NCBI RefSeq assembly: GCF_902806685.2
Contig: NC_048538.1
Span: 744,001-808,000 of the forward strand
Source: Maniola hyperantus
Taxonomy: Eukaryota; Arthropoda; Insecta; Lepidoptera; Nymphalidae
DNA: 64,000 nucleotides
Reading direction: 5' to 3'
Shown: piece after piece, positions 20,713-31,754 of the stretch
Position numbering within the stretch: position 1 is the stretch's first letter
Layout of the letters: the number at the start of each line of letters is the position of its first letter
Notes under the pieces: model-generated
Told to the model about the DNA's origin: nothing
Seen by the model: only the letters and a program-made list of their open reading frames with translations
Databases searched by the model: none
Made by a program: the position numbers and the translations under genes

Positions 20713-21600
20713 TGCGTAGATATTTCGACAGATATGCAACTAGCGTGGCCCCCTCAGTCCCTCTCGCTCAAGCAGAGGTACTTGTGAAATGTTATTCCTT
20801 CTATTTTAAAAAAAATAAAAACATTTTATTTCAGGTCTGGGACCCATATAAAAATTTTACCCATTTTACGTTCGCTTCGGCTATTGTAGCCTAGTATACT
20901 GCAACCCACCATTGCACAATAACTTAATAAACAAAAAAAAAACAACTAAACACATCTTTAATTCAGTGTAAAACACTAAACACCTTACTATGGTACGTGC
21001 AAACTATTTATTGTTGAGTTATTTTAACAAGACACGACTCCAGAGATATTTAAACTTTATATTTTTAATAGAAGGGATAAAACAATCACACTGACGTACG
21101 TCAACTAAAAGAGGCCCATGGGTTACTTTTTCTGAAAGAGACAGTTTTTAATGTTCAAAAAATTTTATGTTTAAAAAATATATTATTCACAGAAATTAGT
21201 TAATGACGTAAGTAATTATTGCGAAAGGAAGCTACGAAACGTTTACTACAAATTAGCTCTTCAATGCGATCTCTTCTGGTGGTAAGTGGTTATTGTAGGT
21301 TTCGCAAAGAGACAGAAAAGGAATGTTAAAACCTTTGATTCAGCCTACAGGCCGCTTTTCAAGTTCAGGAATTTACCCGATGTTTTTCTTTTCTTTGAAA
21401 TACCGGTCTCTTGTTTTTGTTTAAAAAAATTGCACTTTTTGAATCGGTCGGCACCTATTCAAATACTCAGCTGCTATAAGCATATTAATCACAAAATCGC
21501 TCATTTCATTATGGGTACGGATGTGACCCGTAAACATCCGGAATGTGAGGTTCGTGTTGAGAGGTGAAGCTTGGAGAAAACAATGAGACCTTGTATGAAA
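20713..21600. other. unique stretch
   Basis: AT-rich. The open frames at 20703-20894 and 21286-21567 have no recognisable domain, and I do not call them genes. Confidence 0.35.
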
Positions 21601-21639
21601 TGAAAGGGTATATAATTATAACCTTTTATAACAAAATTC

Positions 21640-21972
21640 CGCTATCTGAATCTATTTTGGACTTGCCTTTACACAAGTTTAAAAAATCTATTTACTAAGA
21701 GTATGCTCCTGAAAAAAGCATATTACACAATTGAAGATTATCTAAATGATAAAAGAGCGTAATTTTGACCTGCAGCTCGTTCCAGCACCTCGCGGGATTG
21801 CAAATACTTTGTTATACATGGCATAGTATTGTAGGTATATCAAATCTTTGAAAAGAGCAACCGCCGAGTTTCTTGCTGGTTCTTCTCGGTAGGGAAGGCG
21901 TTCCGAACCAGTGGTAGATGCATATGACGATTCAAAAGTACTCGTAAAAGTGTAATTGAATCAAAAAAAAAT
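21640..21972 (+). mobile_element. LINE-J1 3' end
   Basis: A decayed ORF tail (TTTTGGACTTGCCTTTACAC, CTCCTGAAAAAAGCATATTA), then CCGCCGAGTTTCTTGCTGGT and CAGTGGTAGATGCATATGAC, ending in poly-A. Confidence 0.85.
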
Positions 21973-22362
21973 TTTTTTAAGCCACTCTACACTTTAAATC
22001 TCGTTGGTGAAAATGTTAAGTTATTTCAACAAGGGCCAATTCGCACTGCACAGTTGTTAAATGGCTACATAATATTATCGTTTAATTGTAGAAATAACGC
22101 AGGAACACATTTCGGCCATTTTTCATTGTGTACATAGTTGTTTATTCAAACCTGTGTAATTATGTGTGTATGTATAATGAGACGATCTGTGTAATGAGGT
22201 GGCCGCACCTGTCGAACATCGTGTAACGTGGTGTAGTGTAACGAAAGTGTGTACCTACCTAACGGAAGTCATTTGACAACATCAGGCGCTTGGCTTTGCA
22301 AATTTTATCTGCCGAATCCATCGGATAATTAATTTTTAATTTTTCATAATAACTAGCTCATC

Positions 22363-22486
22363 ATGATCAAATCAACCCAAAGCTGGCCCATTACAGAGCA
22401 CGGCTCTCCTCTAGAGTGGGAAGGGTTTTTGGTCACAGTCTACCACGCTGGTCAAGTGCGGATTGAACGTGGTGTGAACTTACCAA
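22363..22486 (-). mobile_element. SINE-C 3' part
   Basis: ATCAACCCAAAGCTGGCCCA, GGCTCTCCTCTAGAGTGGG and GTCTACCACGCTGGTCAAG, then it stops. Confidence 0.75.
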
Positions 22487-22506
22487 ACAGAAGTAGGTAA
22501 TTTAGA

Positions 22507-22686
22507 GCCTCAATAGCTCGACCGGTAAAGGTGTGGACTGAAAATCGAAAGGTCGACGGTTCAAACCCCGCCCGTTGCACTATTGTCGTACCTACTCCTA
22601 GCACAAGCTTGACGCTTAGTTGGAGAGGAAAGGGGAATATTAGTCATTTAACATGGCTAATATTCTTTAAAAAAAATAAAAAAAAT
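22507..22686 (+). mobile_element. SINE-B copy
   Basis: Head GCCTCAATAGCTCGACCGG with box B GGTTCAAACCC, ACTCCTAGCACAAGCTTGAC, CATTTAACATGGCTAATA and an A-rich tail. Confidence 0.85.
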
Positions 22687-22754
22687 CACAACGTCTTAGG
22701 CGCTTCGCTTCGCAATTATTTGCCGAATCCATCGGAGAATAATTTTTCATAATA

Positions 22755-22945
22755 CCTAGCTCATTATGATACCCATTGCCGGCTCACTACAGAGCACGGG
22801 TCTCCTTTATAGAACGAAAAGGTTTGAGCTATATTGCACCACGCTGGCCATGTGCGGATTGGCAGACTTCACACACCTCTGAGAACATTATGGAGAACTC
22901 TCAGGCATGCAGGTTTCCTCACGATGTTTTTCTTCTAACCCCTTT
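22755..22945 (-). mobile_element. SINE-C copy, head missing
   Basis: CCCATTGCCGGCTCACTACA, CACGCTGGCCATGTGCGG, CTCAGGCATGCAGGTTTCC and CGATGTTTTTCTTC. Confidence 0.85.
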
Positions 22946-23037
22946 TCATTTCTAGAAGAGACGTGTGCTCGATAGTGGACTGGCGATGGTCATGATAATG
23001 ATAATAATCCATGCTAAGTCCTACAACAGATAAAGAA

Positions 23038-23457
23038 AAAAACCGGCCAAGTGCGAAACAGGTTCGTATTACAGTGGTATTTTTTTCGATATTTTGCACG
23101 ATAATTCAAAACTATAATGCATAAAAATAAATAAAAATTAGTTTTAGAATGCACAGGTAAAAAACCCTTTCATATGATACCCCACTTGGTATAGTTAAGT
23201 ATCTTAGTTCGAAAATTGAAAACACAAATTATTAGTTCATGACCACAATTTTTTTTTTTTTGTGTGATGTTACCACAAATTCACGGTTTTCAGATTTTCC
23301 CCCTAAAGCCAGCTGTAAGACCCACCTACCTGCCAAATTTCATGATTCTAGGTCAACGGGAACCCTGTAGGTTTCTTGACAGCCCGACAGACAGACAGAC
23401 AAGAAAGTGATCCTATAAGGGTTCCGTTTTTCCTTTTGAGGTACGGAACCCTAAAAA
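23038..23457 (+). repeat. fam-F copy, full length
   Basis: AACCGGCCAAGTGCGA at the left, TTTTGCACGATAATTC, ATGATACCCCACTTGG, GTTCATGACCACAATT, CCTACCTGCCAAATTTCATG, then GGGTTCCGTTTTTCC and GGTACGGAACCCT at the right. The right end is itself a short inverted repeat (AGGGTTCCG and CGGAACCCT). Confidence 0.8.
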
Positions 23458-23606
23458 CTTTTTTTTTGTTTAATAAAAAATTATAATAATTTTATTATGC
23501 GCACGCGACTATTAATAATAAATATTGTATGAAGCATGCATTTGTTCTTAGCTCCGATATGATCTAAAAGGTGCAGAGTAAAAAAGGAGTAGTCTTGCAT
23601 GCCATC

Positions 23607-23649
23607 GGGCCGGGGCCGGGGCCGGGGCCGGGCCGGGGCCGGGCCGGGG
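23607..23649 (+). repeat. GGGGCC-type run, G-quadruplex candidate
   Basis: At least seven runs of 3-4 G separated by CC, uninterrupted. This is enough for intramolecular G-quadruplexes on the plus strand. The surrounding DNA is AT-rich. The Pro/Arg frames on the minus strand are by-products. Confidence 0.8.
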
Positions 23650-24250
23650 TAAAGGAGTCGTGTTCGTATTAAGCATACAATTGGCCGCCGCACAATCGAT
23701 GCCATTCGGCATACAAATGCGGTCACCGGTCACTACACATATCTTTCGTTTCCACTACTTATGTGGTGGCATTCCAGAAATTATTGGTTTGGACTATTGC
23801 GCTATGGAGAATTAATTTTCACTTTTGAAAATAACTAGCTAATGGCTGCTAATCGCTTATCACTTAACTAAATATAATCCTAATCTTGCTCGGTGCAAAC
23901 CAAGGAAACCTGCATGTCTAAGAGTTCTCCATAATGTTCTTAAGGGTTTGCGAAATAAGTATAGAATAAAGATATATCTTTCATTTCGACTAAGATAATA
24001 TAATGAAATGAAATGAAAGTATATACTTATATTTTTGCACACGAAGGATATTCCGCGCCAATTATATAGTCGTTCTTGAACTCAACCGCAATAGCATTTT
24101 TTAGGCGTCAGCGAGGCGTGCAACGCGAGGTAGCGCAAAACACCAGCCTGCGCGACACACCCTAGGTTCGCCATCTGCATTAGTGTGAGTGCTACATCCG
24201 TACACAGTACACGAGCGCGTGGAACAGTACCTGCGCGAGCTCGAATTAAT
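23650..24250. other. unique stretch
   Basis: No gene recognised. 23905-23955 has a short SINE-C-like piece (AACCTGCATGTCTAAGAGTT, plus orientation). 24100-24240 is GC-richer. Confidence 0.35.
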
Positions 24251-24304
24251 AAAGTATTAATTTTTCGATCTTATAGCCCTATAAGATCAAAAAATTAATA
24301 CTTT
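24251..24304. repeat. near-perfect 26-bp inverted repeat, 2-base loop
   Basis: Arm AAAGTATTAATTTTTCGATC..TTATAG pairs with CTATAAGATC..ATTAATACTTT with one mismatch. Capable of a cruciform in DNA or a tight RNA hairpin. Confidence 0.85.
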
Positions 24305-24351
24305 GTCTTACATACAAACGGGGCAAAAAGTTGAACTACTGTGAATAATTT

Positions 24352-24436
24352 CAAATATGCGGGATCCCGCGGTCATTGATCAATCCCGCATATCAATCCC
24401 GCGGGATTGAGTGAGCTGCGGGATTGCAATCCCTAG
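24352..24436. repeat. cluster of GCGGGAT / ATCCCGC palindromes
   Basis: GCGGGATCCCGC and AATCCCGCGGGATT are perfect palindromes. Two further ATCCCGC and two GCGGGATT copies lie within 85 bp. Confidence 0.7.
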
Positions 24437-24679
24437 TTACATCACACAAAAAAATTAAATTGTGGTCATGAACTAATATTTAGTATTTTCAATTTCGAAG
24501 TAAGATAACAATATCAAGTGGGGTATCATATGAAAGGTCTTCACCTGTACATTCTAAAACAGATTTTTATTTATTTTTATGCATCATAGTTTTTGAATTA
24601 TCGTGCAAAATGTCGAAAAAATGCGACTGTAGTACGGAACCCTCAATGCGCGAGCCAACTCGCACTTGGCTGTTTTTTT
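24437..24679 (-). repeat. fam-F copy, partial
   Basis: Reverse of the 23038 copy: TTGTGGTCATGAACTAAT, AGTGGGGTATCATATGAAAG, TTTTTGAATTATCGTGCAAA and ACTCGCACTTGGC. The GGTACGGAACCCT end is missing. Confidence 0.8.
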
Positions 24680-24702
24680 TTACCAGAAATCCCCCTGATA
24701 GG

Positions 24703-24800
24703 TATAGTACTCGACAGGTCGCGATGGCGATCGGGGTATGAGGCGGGGGGACGCCCCGCACACTCGCACGTCACCTGCGCTCGCCCGCACGGGATTAGCA
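24703..24800. mobile_element. MITE-2 fragment
   Basis: TACTCGACAGGTCGCGATGG, CGATCGGGGTATGAGGCGG. One terminal arm and GC-rich centre; the other arm is degraded. Confidence 0.6.
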
Positions 24801-24846
24801 TCTTGCGCCGCCTGAAATATTTTTGATGGGAAGAGATAGAAGTATG

Positions 24847-25146
24847 TCATCATCATCATCATCATGATCAACCCATCGCCGGCTCACTACAGAGCACGGG
24901 TCTCCTCTCAGACTGAGAAGGGTTTTGGCCATAGTCTACCACGCTGGCCATGTGCGGATTAGTAGACTTTACACACCTTTGAGAACATTATGGAGAACTC
25001 TCAGGCATGCAGGTTTCCTTTCGATGTTTTCCTTCATCGGTAAAGTGATATTTAATTAATTAAAACGCACATAACTCCGAAAAGTTAGAGGTGCGTGCCC
25101 GGGATTGAACCCCCGACCTCCGATTAGAAGGCGGACGTCCTAACCA
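24847..25146 (-). mobile_element. SINE-C, nearly full length
   Basis: From the TCATCATCATCATCATGATC tail, through CACGCTGGCCATGTGCGG, to the tRNA-like head (GGGATTGAACCCCCGACCTC, GGCGGACGTCCTAACCAC). The last few head bases are lost. Confidence 0.9.
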
Positions 25147-25620
25147 CGTGATTGGTGATGAATGCGGCTAATTTGGTAGTTATCACACAAATAATACTAG
25201 TGAATTTTTAAAACCCATCTATTCAACAAAACGTTTTATTTTTAACATAAGTGACATGTGACATTAATTTTAGAAGTGCTCTTTTTTTTTTTAAGTATTC
25301 CGTAAACACTATAGGCTACACTTACTTATTATGAAGATCCCTTAAATAAAACCAAAAGCATCCTTTATAATTAGAAGACTGCAGCATGTCTACAGGTTAT
25401 GACTTATGAGTAAGTAAGTCTTTGGCGGCGGGATTTGCGTGCGCGGGCGCAGCAAAAACGTCATAATTTACGAGCACGCGGTGACGTTGACTGACACGCC
25501 GGTGTAGTGAGCCGTGCGCGCGGGAGCAAGTGCAATAAATCGAGACCGTAGTGCTTTGTTACTTTGTAATTCTTCCTGATAGATTAAAAAGTGTTCCGCA
25601 CCAGAACACGTATACAGAAC
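25147..25620. other. unique stretch
   Basis: No gene recognised. 25425-25530 is GC-rich. Confidence 0.35.
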
Positions 25621-25621
25621 T

Positions 25622-26188
25622 CGCTTATGCCCGCGACTTCGTCCGCGTGGACTACACAAATTTCGAACTATTTTACCCCCTTAGGGGTTGAATTTTCAAA
25701 AATCCTTCCTTAGCGGATGTCTACGTCATTTTATTTTTTATTTTTATTGAAAAGGTTCGCTAGCGATTTTTACAAAAATGATCTTAAATTACATAAAGCT
25801 AAATTACATGACGTTGTATGTAAAATCATTTGAAAGCAAACACTACATGCACATTCACACAATTTACATGGAACAATTATTAATCATAATATAAGTAAAA
25901 TAATACAAAAAGTAGCTAAAACTTTCCGAAATAGTGAAAACACAAAAAACAAAAGTTATTCAAGGTGCAATGGTAATTGAACAAATCTAAAACTATAGTA
26001 AAGTTAACCTAGGAGTAAGAATAGTTAAAAAAAAAAAGTTTAAAAAAGTAACAGATATTTCTGCATTAGGTCATAATAGCTATCTGTGCCAAATGCCAAA
26101 TTTCAGCCCGATTCGTGCAATAGTTTGAGCTGTGCGTTGATAGATCAGTCAGTCAGTCACCTTTTCGTTTTATATAATATTTAGATGT
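25622..26188 (+). repeat. fam-D copy split by an insertion
   Basis: The left half ends GGATGTCTACGTCAT (25729) and the right half starts GTCATAATAGCTATCTG (26070), continuing to AGTCAGTCAGTCACCTTTTC. The two halves join to the family consensus. Confidence 0.85.
25730..26069 (-). mobile_element. 340-bp insertion with 5-bp target duplication
   Basis: Bounded by GTCAT at 25725-25729 and 26070-26074. It begins with a T-rich run, which is a poly-A tail on the minus strand, so it is probably a retroposed LINE or SINE 3' end. The family is not recognised; the window's right edge (63880-64000) has a loosely similar T-rich, CATACA-rich sequence. Confidence 0.75.
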
Positions 26189-26267
26189 AGCTACCTACCT
26201 ATAAAGAACACTTCTTTATCTGAAACCTAAAATATTTATTCATACCTAAACTTATACCTATAATTTA

Positions 26268-26440
26268 TCATCATCAACCCATCGCCGGCTCACCGGCTCA
26301 CTACTGAGTACATATGTCCTTTCAGAATGAAAAGGATTTGGCCATAGTCCACCACGCTGGCCAAATGCGGATTGGTAGATTTAACACACCTTTGAGAACA
26401 TTATGAAAAACACTGAGGCTAGAAAACTTGCACACGATGT
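26268..26440 (-). mobile_element. SINE-C copy, head missing
   Basis: CATCATCAACCCATCGCCGG, a short internal GGCTCACC duplication, CCACGCTGGCCAAATGCGG, and CACACGATGTTATG at the end. Confidence 0.85.
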
Positions 26441-26521
26441 TATGTACAATAAAATTAGGTATAAGTAGTAAGTAAATACTTAGTTGTAAAGAACCCTATT
26501 ATATTATTATCTCTATCATGA

Positions 26522-26522
26522 A

Positions 26523-26566
<44 letters not shown>
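26522..26566. repeat. (AT)n microsatellite
   Basis: Mostly pure TA repeat, ending in TATAAAATTTATTATT. Confidence 0.95.
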
Positions 26567-26569
<3 letters not shown>

Positions 26570-26884
26570 TATTATTATTCATCTAGTTAGTGTAAGTGGC
26601 ACTGCCGTTCTAATAAGATATAAAAAAAAATTTAAAAAAAATAATTAAAATAATAAAAAAATATGCAAAAAAATGTATAGATCACCTAGGTAAATCGATA
26701 TTTCGCCAGGACAGGACAACAACAGTATATTTATTACCGTCAGTAGAAATTTAAATAAAATATGGACATTTTGCTCATGATCTATCGATCTATTACAAAT
26801 TCTATCATCCCTGCACGAAGCTCATTACAGTGTTGACACGGCATTAAATAGCGGCTTTAGTCCTTGCGCAGCAGTCGACATAAA
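26567..26884. other. AT-rich unique stretch
   Basis: Nothing recognised. Confidence 0.35.
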
Positions 26885-27048
26885 ATACGCGACAGGTCAA
26901 AATGGCAATCGGGGAGAGAAAACTCCGAACAAACGTACAGCCCCCGCGCTAACCCAGTGCGGACGAGCGCGGGTGATGTGCGGGTGTGCAGGGTCCCCCC
27001 GTCTCATATATCCGGATTGCCATCTCAACCTGTCGCTGCCTAGGTATA
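26885..27048. mobile_element. MITE-2 foldback copy
   Basis: CGCGACAGGTCAAAATGGCA at the left and TTGCCATCTCAACCTGTCGC at the right are inverted repeats around a GC-rich centre. The two facing open frames over it are by-products. Confidence 0.8.
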
Positions 27049-27311
27049 ATGTAGCAAAGATCAAACGCGCCGCTAATTCGCGCGACCTTTTCGCGCGACA
27101 CCTGTCGTTTGTCTATCCACGGACCACACAGTTGGCGATGATGGCTCATGTAGCCAGTGGCGTGCATAGGGTTTAAAGCCAGGGTAAGCAGTAGTTAGGT
27201 GAGCAAGTCCAAGAATAATGAGCATTGAGCAATTTCAACCGAGTTAACTATTTCTTGGGTAAGCAGCGCTTTTATGCCTCTATGAGTTGCACGCCACTGC
27301 ATGTAGCTACC

Positions 27312-27426
27312 ATTATAATCATCATCATCACGATCAACCCATCCGGCTCACTACAGAGCACGGGCACAGAGTAGAATATCTACTCCGGGTCTCCTCTCAG
27401 TGTGAAAAGGGTTTTTGGCCATCAGC
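27312..27426 (-). mobile_element. SINE-C, left half, interrupted
   Basis: TCATCATCACGATCAACCCA, GGCTCACTACAGAGCACGGG and AGGGTTTTTGGCCAT. It continues at about 27866 with GTGCAGATTGGCAG, after a LINE end and a fam-E copy. Confidence 0.8.
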
Positions 27427-27610
27427 AGTTTTGTTTGTTGTGGGCTCTTCTCAGACCTGGGCGCGTTTGGAACCCTCGTAGCTTTAGTTTTAAGTTTGCG
27501 TAATAATTATCACCACTATATCGTACAAATCTAATACCATACCAGACCATCAATAAGAGTAATTTATTACCTATTTTGAATAAATCATTTGACTTTGACT
27601 TTGACTTTGA
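27427..27610 (+). mobile_element. LINE 3' end inserted in SINE-C
   Basis: TTTGTTGTGGGCTCTTCTC, GACCTGGGCGCGTTTGGAAC, GTTTAAGTTTGCGTAATAA-like block and a (TTTGAC)n tail. A minus-oriented relative is at 37737-37925. Confidence 0.65.
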
Positions 27611-27805
27611 GTACCCTTATTATAAATGCGAAAGTGTGTTTGTTTGTTAGTTTGTCCTTCAACCACGTCGCAACGGGCCAACGGATTGACGTGATTTTTT
27701 GCATGGGTACCTGGCTACTTTTTATCCCGAAAATCCATGAGTTCCCACGGGATTTTTAAAAACCTAAATCCACACGGACAAAGTCGCGGGTATCAGCTAG
27801 TAGTC
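27611..27805 (-). repeat. fam-E copy, full length
   Basis: TGCGAAAGTGTGTTTGTTTG, CCACGTCGCAACGGGCCAAC, TTTTTATCCCGAAAATCC, AATCCACACGGACAAAGTCG, ending ATCAGCTAGTAG. Confidence 0.8.
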
Positions 27806-27865
27806 TATAAGTGAAAAATTTCTCATGTAAGTGAATTTAATTCTTAATGAGAATAAAGTTCTTTA

Positions 27866-27965
27866 ACCGAAAGTGCAGATTGGCAGAATTGACACACCGT
27901 TGAGAACATTATGGAGAACTCTCAGGCATGCAGATTTCCTCATTCACCTTTAACGTAATAGTATG
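27866..27965 (-). mobile_element. SINE-C, right half
   Basis: AGTGCAGATTGGCAGAATTG, GAGAACATTATGGAGAACTC, GCATGCAGATTTCCTCA. Continuation of the copy at 27312. Confidence 0.7.
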
Positions 27966-28210
27966 TGAAAACATTGCATTGTTCATCACTATAATTTATA
28001 TACCTTTTCTATGTATTGCATATTTAAAATGATTGATTATGAAGTGCATTGTAATCTATAGTACCGTTGCTTGAGCGCGGTAACGAGGCGCGTTTACACG
28101 GAAGCGAACCCGGGACTCGAGCGATGTGACGCGACTCATCAATCTGCCGAGCCTTGATACCTTCACCGGAGTGTACGAACCCACTTGTGGGAATGGAGTT
28201 GCCTACTGAT

Positions 28211-28425
28211 TCGCTACGTGATCAAATCAGAAATGAGGAGATCCGTAGGAGAACTAGAGTAACCGACAACGGGTTGCGATGCTGAAGTGGCAATGGGCAG
28301 GGCACATAGTTCGTACAACCGATAGACGTTGGGGTTCCATGGTGCTGGAATGGCGACCTCGCACCGGAAGACGCAGTGTTGAAAGAGGAGCTGGATGCTA
28401 AGGCAACTAATTCAGGATAGTTTGA
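28211..28425 (+). pseudogene. RTE LINE ORF fragment
   Basis: Reads LRDQIRNEEIRRRTRVTD, then after a small frame break LKWQWAGHIVRTTDRRWGS and MVLEWRPRTGRRSVERG, the C-terminal part of the RTE ORF. Frame breaks show that it is dead. Confidence 0.75.
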
Positions 28426-28676
28426 ACAAATTTAATAATTTAGTCGAGTAGCGAGTAATTTAGGAGCTAAACTTTTCGCTAATCGAATAAAACGAAAGGA
28501 TAAGACTTGTTTAGCTGGTGAAAAAATGCCGGGAATACAATGGATACAATTTAGGATAAACACTTTATTGACAGCTGCTTTGAAAATTGTAAGCGCTCAC
28601 TGCGCTCGTAAAAATTATATCACTTTAGATATGCACTTTTATTACGATACTTACCTGTAAATTGACATCTTGTTTG

Positions 28677-28858
28677 CCTGTGGCCCTACCGCGGTTGTTT
28701 GACAGCTACAATGTCACGATCGCAATCATCTCTGATTGGTTAATGCTCGCTCACTATTGGTCACAATGCATTGTTGCAACAAGAATCGCACAAATTCAGC
28801 CAATCAGAACAATTGAGATTGTAATACTGATTGATACAGGTTTTAGACAATCGCCCTA
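28677..28858 (+). mobile_element. MITE-3 copy
   Basis: CCTGTGGCCCTACCGCGG, GACAGCTACAATGTCACGAT, CACAATGCATTGTTGCAAC, ATACAGGTTTTAGACAATCG. About 93-95% identical by eye to 43129-43312. Confidence 0.75.
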
Positions 28859-28865
28859 CTGATTA

Positions 28866-29945
28866 CTAGCCAAGAATAGCTACTTAAATGAATTACTTAA
28901 GAGTATATTGTAGAGATCTGAGAATGTAACTTAAGTTTTTTTATTGAATGAAATGATTAAATTAAATTAATAATAATAATATATTAAGAAGCACTAGAAT
29001 AATCAATTTGAAGTTGAAAAACACCATTTCCCATAAATTATGTATAAATCACATTAATTAAAAATCTTAATACATCTACCTGCTGTTCCGAATATCGAGT
29101 CCAGATCTTAATTGCATTGATCTCGTGACAAATGTTGCGACCATTTTTAACATAGAGATGTCAAATTAATAGAGCGTGCTATTTCCCATAAAACGGCATC
29201 AATAGGGAGGACGCCTACTAGTCAAATCAGCAACTTTTTATCAATCGTCAAAATGCTCGCTTAGTAAGAGAGTTTGTATGAAATACATAGATGTGACGTC
29301 TTTAGTTAAATCAATAATTTAAAATAGTTAGCAAACTTAAAACTAGCAGTGAATGTAGATTTAACGTATTCTGTAAGACCCTCTATTTAATAGTTACTAA
29401 GAAATAAGTTATTTTTGACATAGGCATCATCCCCTTGCCCTTGCCTTTTTGATACATAAGTTATTGCTTCAATCACAACCGTTGGGATTTGTTGAATTTA
29501 TAATTTTATGCTGCATTTTAGTTAGTCCATATTGCCGCTATAAAACAAATAATAACAATTTCAAAATGGCCGCCATTAAAATTGAAAAATCAGTCAAAAG
29601 TTTTACCTGTTCTTGTACTATGGTACACGCGTGTGTATGGTAGGTAATGCTAGAAGATGTCTTGGTGCCACTGAGATTCTTACAATAATCGCTGGTTAGA
29701 TCCAATACTCAGGTTTTTGTAATGCTAAGGTAAAAGCGTTTTTTTTTTTGTGAAGATTGCCCCTCCAGTAATTATGACATCTCTTTGTTTTTGAGTCGCT
29801 CTTAGTTTGACATCTAATGGTTAAGGTGACTTTCCTTTGACATGATGTCAACATCCCAACATCCTAAGCGAAGACAGACGTGTCGTAAATATTCGAACGC
29901 TATTTAATTTTATTTTTTTATTCAAGTCCAGTTTTCTTTGACTGC
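28866..29945. other. unique stretch
   Basis: AT-rich. The 64-codon frame at 29449 has no recognisable domain. AAAATGGCCGCCATTAAAAT lies near 29563. Confidence 0.35.
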
Positions 29946-30377
29946 GTTTTTAGGGTTGCGTACCAAAGGAAAAACTGAACCTTTATAGGATCACTTTGTT
30001 GTCTGTCTGTCTGTCGGTCTGTCGAGAAACCTACAATCATGAAATTTGGCAGGTAGGTAGGTCTTATAGCAGAAATTAGGGGAAAAATTCTGAAAACAGT
30101 GAATTTGTGGTAACATCACACATAAAAAATTTAATTGTGGTCATGAACTAATATTTAGTATTTTTAATTTTCGAAGTAAGATAAAATATATCAAGTGGGG
30201 TATCATATTATTATGATAGGGCTTTACTTGTGTGTGTGTGTGTGTTGTGTGATTAAAACACTATTTTATTTATTTTTAGGTATAATAGTTTTTAACTTAT
30301 CGTGACAAATGTTGATAAAATACATTGTGGTGCGGAACCCTCAGTGCGCGAGTCTAACTCGCACTTGACCGGTTTTT
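29946..30377 (-). repeat. fam-F copy, full length
   Basis: TTTTTAGGGTTGCGTACC at the left, GAAATTTGGCAGGTAGGTAG, AGTGGGGTATCATATTATTA with a (GT)n run, and AACTCGCACTTGACCGGTTT at the right. Confidence 0.8.
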
Positions 30378-30737
30378 GATGAAGGGTCTACCCACATCTA
30401 AAGTCTACCTACTTATATCGATAAATTTGGTAAAGGATAAGAGCAAACGGATTACCAAGATTTATTAGGACGTGTGAATGAAATAATCACAAGATGATTT
30501 GAAAATAAAAATAAATGTAAGTAAATCATGTTTTAATGTTATACATTTTAGAATGGATAGAATTAAATTAATGTTAAATTCATGTAATTTACCAACGCTT
30601 TTTTTAGATTTTCGTTACAGATCTTGAGTTTGTCTAAACGTAATAATAGGTAGTTGGAATGCAAAAGGAACGCTTACCTAGGCCATAGAAGATGCCATCT
30701 CTTGCCTTCAATAAGCCTGATTTCTTATGCCATAATA

Positions 30738-30912
30738 TAAAACCGGCCAAGTGAGAGTCAGACTCGCGCAACGAGGGTTCCAGTCTACAGTCGTATTTTT
30801 TCGAAATTTTGCACGATAATAATTCAAAAACTATGATGCATAAAAATAAATAAAAATCTAAGTATTTTAGAATGCACAGATGATACACTTGATATAGTTA
30901 TCCTACTTCTAC
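30738..30912 (+). repeat. fam-F copy, 5' part
   Basis: AAAACCGGCCAAGTGAGAGT, GCGCAACGAGGGTTCC, TTTTGCACGATAATAATTC and TTTAGAATGCACAG. A stray inverted AGGGTTCCGTACCTCAAAAG follows at 30942. Confidence 0.75.
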
Positions 30913-31303
30913 TAAAATAATACTAGTAAATACTAATTTTTAGGGTTCCGTACCTCAAAAGGAAAACATGTAAACAGCGAATTAACCCATCAAAGGGCAG
31001 AATTTGTTCAAGATTACGATAACGATGAATACGTTTTTTTTTACACAATCGGGGGGCAGGTCAGGTCAATTTTCTGCTTTGGCCAGGTGGAACTTAATAT
31101 GCCGCATCCAATGTAAAGCGTAGTTCACAGTAATGAATAGCGTGTAGCGGAGATTGACGCACGGCTGATTACCGTGCGAACGATATTACGTGTGGTGTGA
31201 CCCCCCACCGCCGTGGCCTACACCTAGGACTTAATTATTGACCTCTCGCTGATACACCTCCGGACTCCAGCCTACTATGTGGACCTTAATAATATGTTAT
31301 TAA

Positions 31304-31305
<2 letters not shown>

Positions 31306-31334
<29 letters not shown>

Positions 31335-31643
31335 ACCGATAGACGTCCACTGCTGGATATAGGTCTCTTGTAAGGACTTCCACACGCCACGGTCTTGCGT
31401 CGCCGCCATCCAGCGGCTCCCTGCGACTCGTCTGATGTCGTCCGTCCACCTACTTAGTGGGGGTCTTCCAATGCTGCGTTTTGCGGTGCGAGGTCGCCAT
31501 TCCAGCACCTTGGAACCCCAACGTCTATCGGTTGTACGAACTATATGCCCTGCCCATTGCCAACCCGTAGAGTTATGTTGGTTACTCTAGTTCTCCTACG
31601 GATCTCCTCATTTCTGATTTGATCACGTAGAGAAACTCCAAGC
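31306..31643 (-). pseudogene. RTE LINE 3' end with ORF C-terminus
   Basis: Starts with a (CAT)n tail (31306-31332), then reads on the minus strand from RDQIRNEEIRRRTRVTNIT through a hinge to GQWAGHIVRTTDRRWGSK and the WRPRTAKRSIGRPPLS.WTDDIRRVAGSRW tail. Frame breaks are present. It is the longest stand-alone RTE 3' copy in the window. Confidence 0.8.
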
Positions 31644-31754
31644 ATACAAATAAACGTAAACAGCAATAAAACAGATAAACGTTGGGATCCCAAGGTGGCC
31701 CCAAACCGTTTTCTTTAGAAAGACAATAATGTGAAGACGAGTAGTGTTTCTATA

